This document shows, piece after piece, positions 1 to 10,308 of a DNA stretch of 50,767 bases (positions within the stretch are counted from its first letter, which is position 1; every line of letters begins with the position of its first letter). The DNA comes from Lingula anatina (taxonomy: Eukaryota > Brachiopoda > Lingulata > Lingulida > Lingulidae): the NCBI RefSeq assembly GCF_001039355.2, contig NW_019776007.1:1-50767 (forward strand). Reading direction: 5' to 3'. The translations under genes were made by a program, and so were the position numbers. The notes beneath the pieces are model-generated. The model saw only the letters and a list, made by a program, of their open reading frames with translations, was not told the origin of the DNA and did not search any database.

Positions 1-1924
1 TTTTTTTCTCGATTTAGTATTTGGCATTCCCTTATAAGGCAATCTCTTTACATGTATGTATTACCTCACGCCTTCTAAAACTTGTTGTCTAATAAAGCTT
101 TTCATTACGTACAGTCCAGCTGTTATCAACATAATTGAAATATTTTTGATTGTGCGAAGAACCGAAAAAAATGTTTGTCGTCTTTTCTTATTACAAATGT
201 CAACCAACGCGCAATTTTTGGCATGAAAGAAATATTGAATTTGTACTCAATAGCTACTTTTGGTTTATTTAAATTTGACTTAAAACTTCTAATTTGTGGT
301 TAATAAAACCGTTACCTTTAAGCTTTAAAGCAGCTTGATTTAATGGTTTTTGTTTCAAATAAATATCCTCATGTAATGCTGTGCACTTGACAAATTGGTA
401 AAATTACGGAGATGAATTATGAAACAAATAAGGAAACTTTAACATTCCAAAATTTCTCCTGGTTCGTTGCCGAGCTACAGTGTATTCATTTGCAAGTACT
501 TTGTGTACGTGCATTTTTCAGAGACCCGTTACTGTTCAACTTTACAGCAGGTTGATTTAATGATTTATGCTTAGAATATAAATATACTCATGTACTGTTA
601 AGCACTCGACAAATTGGTTAAATTATGGAGTTGAATTATGTAACAAATTGGGAAACGTTAACATTCCAAAATTTCCCCCTTGTTCGTTGCCGTGCTACTG
701 CGGATTTAATTTGCAAGTACTTTGTGGATTTACATTTTTCAAAGACCTGCTAAATCCCTGTCTACTAAACTTAGAAGTTTATGTGGTTTATCCTGGGGCA
801 CTGTTTAAAATAAACAAGGACGTGAATATTCACGGCCTTGAAAAACTTAGGTGTTTATAGGACACTGGTTTATATCTTTGAAATTGAATTGCAAATTTGC
901 AAGATGAGAGCTTCGAAAACAACTCAATAAATCTATTTGTCTGTGTGAATAAAACAGGGATGTCAAATTAAAGAAAAAACATGGATTCTACTCAGACAAC
1001 GTTTGTACAGCACGTTGAATATGGCTTAATTAGTATGCAACGCTGCGTACAGATTTAAGTTTTAAGTGTTAGAATTATGTTTTAAATGATATAATGTTTT
1101 ATGTTTTTGAATGTTATAAGTGCTAGCTCATGGTGCGGTTGTAGATCCAGGGGTGAACACCGTGGGGAGCTTCTCTCCATTATACCTGTTTCCTAAATAT
1201 GTACTGGTATACATCGAGAGAAACGAGACAAAACATAAAGCAGCTTCCACCTCTGTGACTTGCATGTTATACTGGGTAGTTAAAATGCCCTCGTCTGCTG
1301 TTTTCCAATTGCTGAACTGGCAAATTTTTATCCTAGTGTCCCCCTTCCTTTACAAAGTTCTATGCCAGTGCACGGTATGTACCCAGGTAACACTTCATAC
1401 AGCTCGGTGGGTTTGCCTGGAGGAGGACTTGGTAAACACTTCATAAATAGCAATCAATTAAAGAACGAGTCTTCTTTTTCATTCCAGGACGAATGAGTAG
1501 TACAATATGCAATATCTGCCTAAAAGGAGAAGTAACTAGTGTTTCCAAAAACTGATTGGAAAAATACAGAAACGCGCGGAAATTAGCATTTTAATCTTTC
1601 ATTGACTGTCCAGTGTATTTCAGTATAACTTTACTGAAAATTACTTCAGCTTATTGTATCTGCATGGTAATAAGAACATTACTGTTCTGACTCAGGGGCT
1701 TTTATTACGTGGTCGCTAAGTAATACATTATGTCCCTTGAAAATGTATAGATAAATGAATATAAATGCATTGATGAAAATAGTCCAATCATACCATAAAC
1801 AAAAATCATCATTTCAATTGATGTTAATTAATTATGTTAACTAGGTAATATACTTGATAACAAACTTTCAACGCCTATCATATATCAAAACGGCCAGAAT
1901 TGAAAATCAAGGCCACTTTTTTTG
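1..1924 (+). repeat. 5' flank of the first VWD gene, duplicated at 12,866-14,498
   Basis: No gene is supported here; the short open frames have no splice or domain support. The stretch is collinear with 12,866-14,498 upstream of the second VWD gene. Matching landmarks include the GGCATTCCCTTAT / GACATTCCCTTAT start, the block around 540-740 against 13,210-13,370, and the GTTAACTAGGTAAT block at about 1835 against 14,398. Similarity rises toward the core promoter. A short motif series (GATTTAATG, then AAATATAAATATRCTCATGTA) also occurs twice within the first 620 bases, at about 340-420 and 550-640, suggesting an older internal duplication. I infer promoter-proximal regulatory DNA carried along in the tandem duplication. 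Confidence 0.7.
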
Positions 1925-1983
1925 CGCAGTTCAGCAAACGTATAAATACACAGTGTCGGCGATGAAAAACATATCCAGGCCTG
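1925..1983 (+). promoter_or_regulatory. Core promoter with TATA box, VWD gene 1
   Basis: TATAAATA lies at 1941-1948, 51 bases before the chosen ATG. About 58 bases around it (from GCGCAGTTCAGCAAACG to ATATCCAGGCCTG) are identical in the second gene at 14,499-14,556, although flanking DNA has diverged. Transcription would be expected to start near 1970, giving a leader of only about 30 bases. A TATA-driven promoter suits a tissue-restricted secreted protein; that last point is inference. Confidence 0.75.
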
Positions 1984-1998
1984 AAAACGGCAGCCCAA

Positions 1999-4900
1999 AT
2001 GGGTAAGTGCTATAATTTTGTGGTTTCCTTCCAAAAGCCAAGGTATGCTGACTTTGCCATTAAGATGTTGCTATTGTGTTACTTAAGCTGTTTTTTTCTC
2101 TTGGGTGCAGGTACCTTAAGCTTAAGACTTGCAGCCGGCGTTGCAGGTCTCCTTTGTCTTCTTGTGACGACGGAGGCTCTTACGCAAGCACAACTGAGTG
2201 AGTATTTACAATGATTCTCATTAAAATGAATTTTGAAAAACGAAAAATTGTATCGTTATTTAGTTGTAATATTTTCTTTAGTTAATTTGCCAAGTTATCG
2301 CATCAATGCCTTTTTAAAGGTCGGTTCCATGTACATAGTAAGGTTTATTTATGATGTCCATAAACCTTTATCTTAAAATTTTGTTTGGCTGTAAATGAAA
2401 AATAAGAACCTTATCCAGATAAAAAGATATATATTAACCTGTACTTTCAGATTTGATATGCTTTCTGGGACCGTCAGACAAGTACTATTTTGCCCATCCG
2501 CTGAGCTGTAAACGTTTTATCCAGTGTGACACATCTCGCAGGGGGTTTGACATGCCGTGTGCCGATTACAATTGCTGGAACCAAGACCTCCTTACTCAAG
2601 ACCATTGCGGAAATGTGGACTGCAAACACGGTAGGTGACCATATGCTTGCTATTAGTTACAATACACTTTTAGCTTCGTCATCATTTACTTGAGAATAAT
2701 TTACCTCACAGTGTTTTGTAAACTGTTGCTAAAGAATTTCCATAAATAGAACCAGTGTGGAGAAAAGATTTTTAGAGGCATGAGTTATCGTATATAAAGT
2801 TAATGGACAGTTTGGCGACAAATCTACCTGTTATCACTTATGTTACCATTGGCCACCTTTGCTACATTAACGAAAAATAACGTGACACGGCGGATAAAAG
2901 CGCCATTTTATGGAATTCTATAGAAATATATACATACCTATGTTGATTTTTCATCTTCCTAGTTGGCATTAGTTGAAAACCCTTGTACATGTTCTAGTAT
3001 TCCTATGTTATACGGCGGCCATCTTGGATTTTTTTAAAAAGTCCAAGGTCACCTGTTTGTTATTTAACATATATGTATAATACGGGTAATAATCACGTGG
3101 AAAACACTGAGAAAATACTTTATCTGATAAAAATCAACATAGGTATATATATATATTTCTATAGAATTTCATACATTGGCGGCCATTTTGGATGTTTTGA
3201 CCAAACGGTGAAATTTTTCAGAGGGCTACGACTCTAAAACGATTTAGTATGTCAAAAGGTAACTACATGCCAAATTTGGTGCTTTTATCCGCCGTGTCAC
3301 GATTCGGTTTTTTTTTTTTTTTACCCTAAGCCACCCCACAATTTACTTTACAGATAGATGTTGCTGTCGCGTAACCGGGGATCCACACTATCACACGTGC
3401 GATGGCAAGTCAATCCATTATCAAGGTGAGGCATTGATAATTGCACAACTCAATGAAGCAAATATTTCGATATGAAAATCGCTGGAAGAATAAATGTTTT
3501 TTTTCCCACTGATATTTAATGTTATTTATCACTTGTCGTTTCCAGTAGCTTAAGCATGCAACAAAAGGACCTTGTCTTTCAACGTGTGTCTGTAATTGTA
3601 TTTAATGGTTGTAATATTGTGCGTCTGTTTCCCAAAAAGGTGAATGCAGATACACCATCATGAAGACGTGTTTCGATACGGCGGACCACCCAGAACTAAC
3701 TGAATTCAACATTGAAGGGGTCAACTACGTGGTTCCCACCTTCCGCATGGACCGTACCTGGTTAAAGGAAGTTTACATTAAGGTTTTGGGAACGGAATTC
3801 AAGTTTGTTCTAGGGCCACCACCACAGGTTTACAAACTTGATATATGGGTAAGCAAAACCAACCGCCTTTGAGGCAAATGCAATTTTCTTTTACTGATGA
3901 TATATCATATTGTATTGTCTGAATGCTTCTGTAAGTATTGTAGTATTATATTGTATTCTGTGTATTGAAAAAAAAACGTTAAAAATTTGGCATCCCAGTA
4001 TGACACTTCCAGTCATTCTAGAAAAATGGTTACCACGGTGTCAGAAAGTGCTGGCCAATATCCAAAAACACTAGCATAAGCATGTAAAGCAGTGTAGCCA
4101 TGCAAGCTTCGTACTTTTATGAAAAATACAAGCTTAAACATTAAAAACCTTTTGAAGTATATCTATTCGCTTATTGATCACCACATTTTATATATATATA
4201 AGCAGTAATTTTGGATTTGATTGATTATAGAGACCAGCATTAAATTGTTTTAAGATAGTAATTAAGTTATGATAATGATAACACGTTTAGTAAAATCATA
4301 GCAACCAAAAGGTCGTGATACAAAAGTTAGCTTCACAGCATAAATCTTTGTCTAACTGACAAGTATGTGATATTTGGAGTAAATGGCCACAAAAGTAAGT
4401 TACACAAGACATACGATAATATGTTTCCAGAGTTTTATTGAATAAACATACATGTAGAATATTTGGCATATTTGTACCAGCCTGAAAAACATTTGTATAA
4501 ATTATATTATCATACTGGTACTTATCTAACATAAGATTTGTCATACGTTTCAGTCTGGTAATTGGGAACTAATCCCCCTAGGCGGCGATATATATGAACT
4601 GTGCAGTTCATTTCTAGACAGATGCGTCAAAATATGGCGTCTGGTTAACCAGCGCATTTATTTTAAAATCGACTACGGCATTAGAATAAGCTGGGGGTAC
4701 AGCCGGCTACACGTATGTACTCCTGGAACTTATAGAGGGTTGTTGTGCGGTATGTGTGGTACCTGCAATGGAGATGAGGACGATGACTTCTCACTGAAGG
4801 ACGGGACGTACGTGGGTTATCTGTATGAGGATCCGTACTGGCCACCAACGCCACAAACCCAGGGCATGTACGACCAGATTGGCGAGAGTTGGCTGGTGCC

Positions 4901-7900
4901 TGATGATAATCTCGACCCGGAGTAAGATTAATGAAAACTAGAAAAGCACTGCGAGAGCGCAGACCTCCGCCAAGGCAGCAATTTTTGATTATTATTGATT
5001 ATTGATTGATTATTGATCCGGATCACCACCAAAAACTAACCACTTCCAAGTTAACCCATTTCTGACCTACCCTGAAAATTTCATCAAAATCGGTCCATAA
5101 CTTTTTGAGTTATGTTGATGACAAACAAACAGACAGACAGAAAGTCAGACAAACAGGGCTGAAAACATAACCTTCTTGGCGGAGGAAATTATTGTTTATT
5201 TTCAGAAATTCTTATAATTTTTATAGATTGGGTTGAAACTGCTGTTGTCAAAACATTACTACCACAGCAGGCCTATGTACAACAATATTTTTTATGTACA
5301 GTTACATGTATAATATAACGTGAGGCAGTTTCTGTCGCACGTTGTGCTGTTTTAGAATCCAAGTGATAATTCGACCTAGTCTTACTGCACTACCAACAAC
5401 TTGGTCGGTTTTCTGGTAATACACTAATGCCTAGCCACACACCATGCTGAGTAGTTTTATTTGGTCGCATCTGTTAATTTAAAAACTTAATAAAAACAGA
5501 ATCCATCACACCCCTGTTGCCCTTCACACTTCAGATGCCAGGAACCAGCTGGGAGGAGACGCAAGCGTCAAGCTTCTGTGCAAGAGGATTGTCCGGAAGC
5601 GAATCTCTGTGACGTCATACAAAACGCTGAAGGCGTGTTCGGTAATTGTGCTGCTAGTCCACTTGTGAATTCGGAAGAGTACTTCGTGTCTTGTGCAATT
5701 GATGTTTGCTCAGCCACAGGAGATGATGCAACATTGCCAGAGGTAGGTTAAGTTAGTAAGCCAGTCCACCCGCTGCAATGCCAGTGTGACGTGACTTAGG
5801 GTCCGCTGAAATATAGAGTCCGATAACCACTGTTTTTTACAGGAAAGACTCGCCCTAATTTTTTACCCTCTGATTAACTAGTACGTCACGCTTACTCTGA
5901 CCACGTATGGTATCCCAGGTTTCCTTGTCGTCTGTTGGAGATATTATCCAGCGAATGCGCTGTCTTCTTAATATATATATGAGATGCATTCATGTCTTTG
6001 AAGATTTGCTATATTTTACGTCTTAAATTTACTAGTTTGCTTTAGTTAATTTTAAGAATTAATTAAGAGAACTTTTAATATTGAAAATGAAATTTAAATT
6101 CGGAGAAACCATCATAACTTAGGTTCAGCATGAGGTGGCGTGTGGTATTATTGAGACCTATGCCAAAGCGTGCGAAGAAGCAGGACTCGGGGTATTCCCT
6201 GGAGCTTGGAGAGAAGTAACCGATTGTCGTAAGTTTATCAGCTAGCTGTCATTTGGTCATCAATTGGTCACAATGTAAACATGTGATAGAGACGGTGTAC
6301 ATGTCAGTAAATTGCTTGATCCTCCTGGTCCCAACTTTAATTTTAAAAGTTTCGACAAAAGCGTCTGATATAATGATGATATAATACAATATCAATTCAT
6401 TGTTTTGGAATCTGAAATCGTTTAAAACGGTACGATAGACGTCAGTAGATTGCTCACATTTACTGTTTCTTACTTCAATTGCAAGATCAATATACTGCCA
6501 TTTCATATTAGGTTCACGCAGACTGGTAGAGATAATAATGCAATGCGTGAACTGAATATTTTTAATTTAAAATGTGTGTATGTTCGGGATTCCAAAACCG
6601 TTTGATTTGGCCATTGTTCTTTCCTGTTCTGGTTCCGATATTAGTAACAGCCGAGCTCTTATTGGCATATATTTTCTTTTCCTGGTTTTATTTTCCCAAT
6701 TTTCTTGAATAGCGTTGGCTGTGTGTGATACGGAGGGATACAACATGCGTTATAATGCAAGCATGACTGGTTGTCCAGTCTCCTGTGGCACCACAAGCTC
6801 CGAGCAATGTGCTTCCCAAGAGGGGTGCGAGTGTTTGGCCGGGTACGTCCGTAGTGGACATCTGTGTGTTCCTCGGGACCGTTGTGGTTGTGAGGATGCA
6901 AAGGGTGGCTACCATCAGGTAATCATATTACACTGTAAAGGATATATAGTTTCTGTATTTCAAAACATCAAACAAGCATTTTAACCAGTTCCACGCCCCC
7001 CACTACACACACACATTCAAAGAGCTCTCTAAAATGCTCAAGTATGTGCTTAAAAAATGCATATGGGAGGTGAGAACGTCTACCTCCATTCTGAAGAGCA
7101 ATAAATAAATAGAACTGAAAAATAAATACCCAGATATACTGTCATCTAATGTAAACCACACTGAGATGCAGGTGGAGTGCGGTAGGTCTATACAAGAACT
7201 TAACTTTCCTTTAAATTTACTTTTATCTGCAAACAGCTATATCGATGAGCACTTCGTTTGTTGAGTTTAGTTTCAAATTGCTTCTTGCCAAATTTGAACA
7301 AGTTGTGTTAACGTTGAATAGCTAATATAATTTGTTGCCTCTCAGTGGCACCGGGCACCATTGTGCAATGATCGGAGTGGTTGCATTCATAAGGCAAACC
7401 AACACCAAGGAGGTTCTGTTTGTCTCTCTCTTTGTTTGCCACCAGCTTAATAAAAAGTTGTGCTTGAAATTTGCTGAAATTTGTAGAATGGGTCAGTTAC
7501 GGGCTACCTTAAATGGCTTTATGGATCACCACCTGGATCCAAGTATTTTTTTAAAGATTCTCAACCATCGCAAGATAGGGACAATGACTTTTGGCCTTGT
7601 GCTGTGGGTCTCGTCTCAAATACCACAATTGATAAATACAGTGTCCTTGGCTTCACTCTACGCTCTTTTGGCGTGTTTCTACTTTAGTTAATAAGTAAAT
7701 ATTTTATGACCAATTATAGGCTCTTTTACACATCAGTGGGGTCCGACTGCTTGACCTGTATTACACCTGTATCTTTCAGTTAGGCGACACATGGGCCTCT
7801 CGTAACTGTACTCATTGGTATACGTGCGTGGAGCCGAACCAAATAGAGGAAACAGGTAGTCCATGTGGTGTAGGGAGCCAGTGCCAGCTTGTAGATGGCC

Positions 7901-7971
7901 TGTGGACGTGTACCGATCCCATCAAAACAACTAGTACCACCACCCCTAGTATTATAATACCGGTTATTTGA
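1999..7971 (+). CDS. Secreted chitin-binding VWD-C8-TIL protein, paralog 1 (10 coding exons)
   Basis: Coding exons: 1999-2002, 2111-2197, 2451-2630, 3354-3425, 3640-3848, 4554-4921, 5535-5742, 6123-6228, 6713-6918, 7780-7971. All introns are GT-AG, phases are consistent, and the product is 543 aa. Residues 1-25 form a signal peptide (MGTLSLRL then a hydrophobic run). Residues 34-88 are a CBM14/peritrophin-A domain (YYFAHPLSCKRFIQC). VWD runs from about 93 to 305, opening with GDPHY and closing with CGMCGTCNGD (249-258). RRRKR at 314-318 is a furin-like site. C8 (eight cysteines) covers about 326-411, TIL about 415-472, and a TIL-associated/VWC-like segment 473-530 precedes a Thr/Ile-rich tail. 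The start was chosen because only this ATG reads into the signal peptide. The probable role is an extracellular, disulfide-linked protein that binds chitin, for example in cuticle, shell matrix or mucus; the tissue is unknown. No frameshift is seen. Exon borders come from eye-splicing checked against the paralog. Confidence 0.88.
2881..3301. mobile_element. 421-bp MITE in intron 3 of VWD gene 1
   Basis: The ends are perfect 21-bp inverted repeats starting CGTGACACGGCGGATAAAAG (2881-2901 and 3281-3301). A second nested inverted pair lies inside (about 2913-2950 against 3130-3171, TTTCTATAGAATT type). There is no coding capacity. The paralog's intron 3 (15,551-15,822) is 272 bases and lacks it, so it inserted after the duplication or was lost from the other copy. 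A target duplication could not be assigned with confidence. Confidence 0.85.
4937..5190. repeat. SINE-like dispersed repeat, copy A (intron 6 of VWD gene 1)
   Basis: The repeat begins ACTAGAAAAGCACTGCGAG and ends near CTTGGCGGAGG, with CCTCCGCCAAGG near its start as the complement. It holds a GATCCGGATCACCACC block and a (ACAGACAG) tract. A close copy lies at 21,727-22,000 and a decayed one at 39,048-39,250. I recall this family as widespread in marine invertebrate genomes, but its class (tRNA-less SINE or the 3' tail of a non-LTR element) is not proven here. It starts only about 15 bases inside the intron, and the paralogous intron lacks it. Confidence 0.8.
7350..7630. repeat. Dispersed repeat in intron 9 of VWD gene 1
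   Basis: The segment contains CACCAAGGAGGTTCTGTTTG, a run resembling GATCACCACCTGGATCC, and a block reading TTCTCAACCATCGCAAGATA. The same last block survives at 27,130-27,165 in the paralog (TTCTTCACCATTGCAAGATA), so the repeat probably predates the gene duplication and has mostly been deleted from copy 2. An open frame of 119 codons across it (7332-7691) has no domain support. Its similarity to a common SINE-like family is from memory only. Confidence 0.5.
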
Positions 7972-8366
7972 AGGTAAAATCTACAATGATAGATATTTAA
8001 ATGATTTAAGGGTTTTCATTTACACTCAATCTCAGTAAGTAGGTCCATTTGGGAAACCGAGAGTATCAAAGGTTTAAAAATTAGTCCGTTTAGGTATATT
8101 TGTGTGAAAACATAAAAATATAGTAATATTTGTTTTAGTGATTGAAGTCGCTGGACTGATGTTAGCAAAAGTCCACTTGGACAGTCAATTCTTCCACTGG
8201 TTTCATTTTAATTTTAAAAAAACTCTAAATGGACCTAAATTTTGAGAATGACTATAAGCAGACAACCAGTCAGGTCTCTCATAATTTTAATCATGACAAA
8301 ATGTTAACAAATGTTTTTTTAAAACGGTATTTATACATGTATCTGAATCGTAATATCATTTTAAAT

Positions 8367-8368
<2 letters not shown>

Positions 8369-8442
<74 letters not shown>
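8369..8442. repeat. (TA)n microsatellite
   Basis: About 36 TA units lie in the 3' untranslated intron of VWD gene 1, directly before a hAT-like MITE. The paralog has only a short TATATATATA at the same place. Confidence 0.95.
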
Positions 8443-8445
<3 letters not shown>

Positions 8446-8700
8446 GCGGATCTAGGATTATTTGAAGGGGGTCCACGGATGCTAACACCCTCTTTCCCCC
8501 CCCCCCCACCACCACCATGGCGTGGGGTTCGGGACCCGCTGAAGGTCCAGTAAATTTTTGGTATATTAGACGACGCATGGTGCCATTTGGAACGGTTTAA
8601 AACTATGATTCAGCTAGTCAAAAACACAATTTCAAGAGTGGACCTTTGGTGTGATCTGTTCAGAAATCGATGGGGGTGTCCCTTAATCCGCCACTGTATA
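8443..8700. mobile_element. hAT-like MITE in the 3' intron of VWD gene 1
   Basis: The ends are imperfect inverted repeats: GGGGCGGATCTAGGAT on the left and AATCCGCCACTGTATA on the right (complement CAGTGGCGGATT). This CAGTGGCGGAT-type end is typical of hAT-family non-autonomous elements. The element contains a C-tract (about 8498-8510) and no gene. The collinear paralog site near 27,935-27,950 is empty and shows just TATATATATGTAGGTG. Confidence 0.65.
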
Positions 8701-8773
8701 TGTAGGTGTTAGATATTTGAATTTATTAATAACTGTTTAATTATGCATCATTTTTTTCTAATGTCACTTTCAG

Positions 8774-9100
8774 AACTTCTCTGACGTCATGCCAGTGGTG
8801 CTATCACGTGAGCGCTGCAAACTTCTTTATATTCAGCATTTTATAAAACTGGAGGAACATTTTCTGAACATTTTTGCAGATATATAAAAGGCGTAAAAAA
8901 CGTTCAATATTTTTTATCATTTTACCAACCATAAAATTTTGTACCAACCTTATTAGAGGCCTACTAGTACATACACTCATTGATGAATTTTTAGTAGCCT
9001 GCTATCGTTTGTTAGAGTATCTGTACAAAATCTACACATACAACACTAGCATTTACACGTCATAAGAAAATTACCAGAATAAAGATTATCTGCACTAGAT
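8774..9100 (+). other. Untranslated 3' exon and polyadenylation signal, VWD gene 1
   Basis: A donor follows the stop codon directly (GAAG|GTAAAA at 7973/7974), and an acceptor CACTTTCAG precedes 8774. The exon starts AACTTCTCTGACGTCATG and ends with AATAAA at 9078-9083. The paralog has the same donor, acceptor and AATAAA (27,532, 28,000 and 28,284-28,289), and the exon is visibly more conserved than the flanking intron. An intron in the 3' UTR is therefore likely, but only a transcript would prove it. Confidence 0.65.
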
Positions 9101-9600
9101 TATAATACTTCTTGCCTCTTTGTTTTTTCGAGCAACTTGACTTGATAACCAACAATGCACGGTGAGTCGAATTTCCTTGACTTGTTTTAAATGGGGGTTA
9201 AACGCTGTAACCGAGTTGTACTTTTCATGTGATGTATAATTGTGCGAGTGTGTATTTTGTCCATGTTTGGTCGAATACCTAATATTTGATGGACAATGAC
9301 GAGGGGGGTATCGCCGAAGCAAGTGGCGTGTACCTAATGTACAACAACTGCATCCACCACTACACATTGTGTGCAAGATTAAAAAAACGCATTTACACGT
9401 CATAAGAAAATTACCAATATGATATCATAAACGTCAATATGGAAGTTTCGTGGTTGTAGCAGGTTCTGTAGAGAAATATTTGTATCTTTTCAATTTACTT
9501 CAATAAACAGGATAATTTTGGTACTTTGGGAGTCTAGAAACAAACGGTGCAATCAGACATAACGACGGTGTCCATAGGAATCCACAAATGCATTTACCTT
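9101..9600. repeat. 3' flank of unit 1, matching the copy-2 flank split by a retrotransposon
   Basis: There is no gene. The sequence is collinear with 28,306-28,390 and then 30,196-30,660, the two sides of the BEL/Pao insertion. Shared landmarks are TTGAGTCGAATTTCC-like DNA, TTAAACGCTGTAAC, and AACAGGATAATTTTG at about 9507 and 30,570. This marks the minimum 3' extent of the duplicated block. Confidence 0.7.
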
Positions 9601-9964
9601 CCAAATCACCTTACTACAGTGTATTAAAACAGAACAGGCCTTTGGATCCTTATATTATTGGTCCTTTATTGGAAAATGCATTCCGTCTAAAAAAACACTT
9701 CACTTTAAGCTCATTTGGACTTTTAAAGAGAAGATATCTTCACGTCAAAATGTCACCTTGGTAATAAAACTTCCACTTTCCGTAAGCGCGAAAGGTACCA
9801 TTTTGTGAAAAGTATCGACAACGACTATGGTTTGCTTAATTGTGACTAAATATAAAAAAGAGGGGGATACACCCTACTGACTAACTACTGTAAAATAAGC
9901 ATTGAATAAACTGTTTTCCATTAGTTGTCCAAATATCGTATCAGATACGTCAAACTATCATGGA

Positions 9965-10032
<68 letters not shown>

Positions 10033-10308
10033 TTCTGGTGCTGACCAATATATATACCCTGTTTCCTATTGCACCAAATACTTCAGCAAGATGAAATTTT
10101 CTGACAATTTTTTTGGGGAATATGCGTATTAGCCAAGTCCCCTGAGTTACAGTTTAAATATTTATAAAAACATCTTTACGTCATATATATATTTTCCATG
10201 AATGAATCCATACAAAATATATTGAAACGCGATGTAAAAATTAAAATTATATGACCCGGAACCTAAGTTACCGGGACATACGTTACCATTTATACGCTCC
10301 ATAATGTA
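9601..10308. repeat. Gene-free spacer with a (TA)n tract
   Basis: Nothing coding is seen. A (TA)n microsatellite of about 30 units occupies 9969-10,029. The rest is AT-rich unique-looking DNA leading up to the palindromic transposon. Confidence 0.7.

Noticed and set aside
648-1446. Open frames of 70 and 108 codons upstream of VWD gene 1.
   Set aside because: They are not preserved in the collinear copy at 12,866-14,498 and have no domain or splice signals; they are chance frames in duplicated flank.
1962-1998. An upstream ATG (ATGAAAAACATATCC) conserved in both VWD genes, out of frame with the signal peptide.
   Set aside because: It lies only about 21 bases after the start of the TATA box, so transcription most likely begins downstream of it. 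Its frame gives no signal peptide and stops within exon 3. I therefore do not call a uORF.
7332-7691. A 119-codon open frame in intron 9 of VWD gene 1.
   Set aside because: It falls inside a dispersed repeat and interrupts a well-supported intron; no domain is recognisable.
8229-8578. Open frames rich in Ile-Tyr across 8366-8465 on both strands.
   Set aside because: They are translations of the (TA)n microsatellite.
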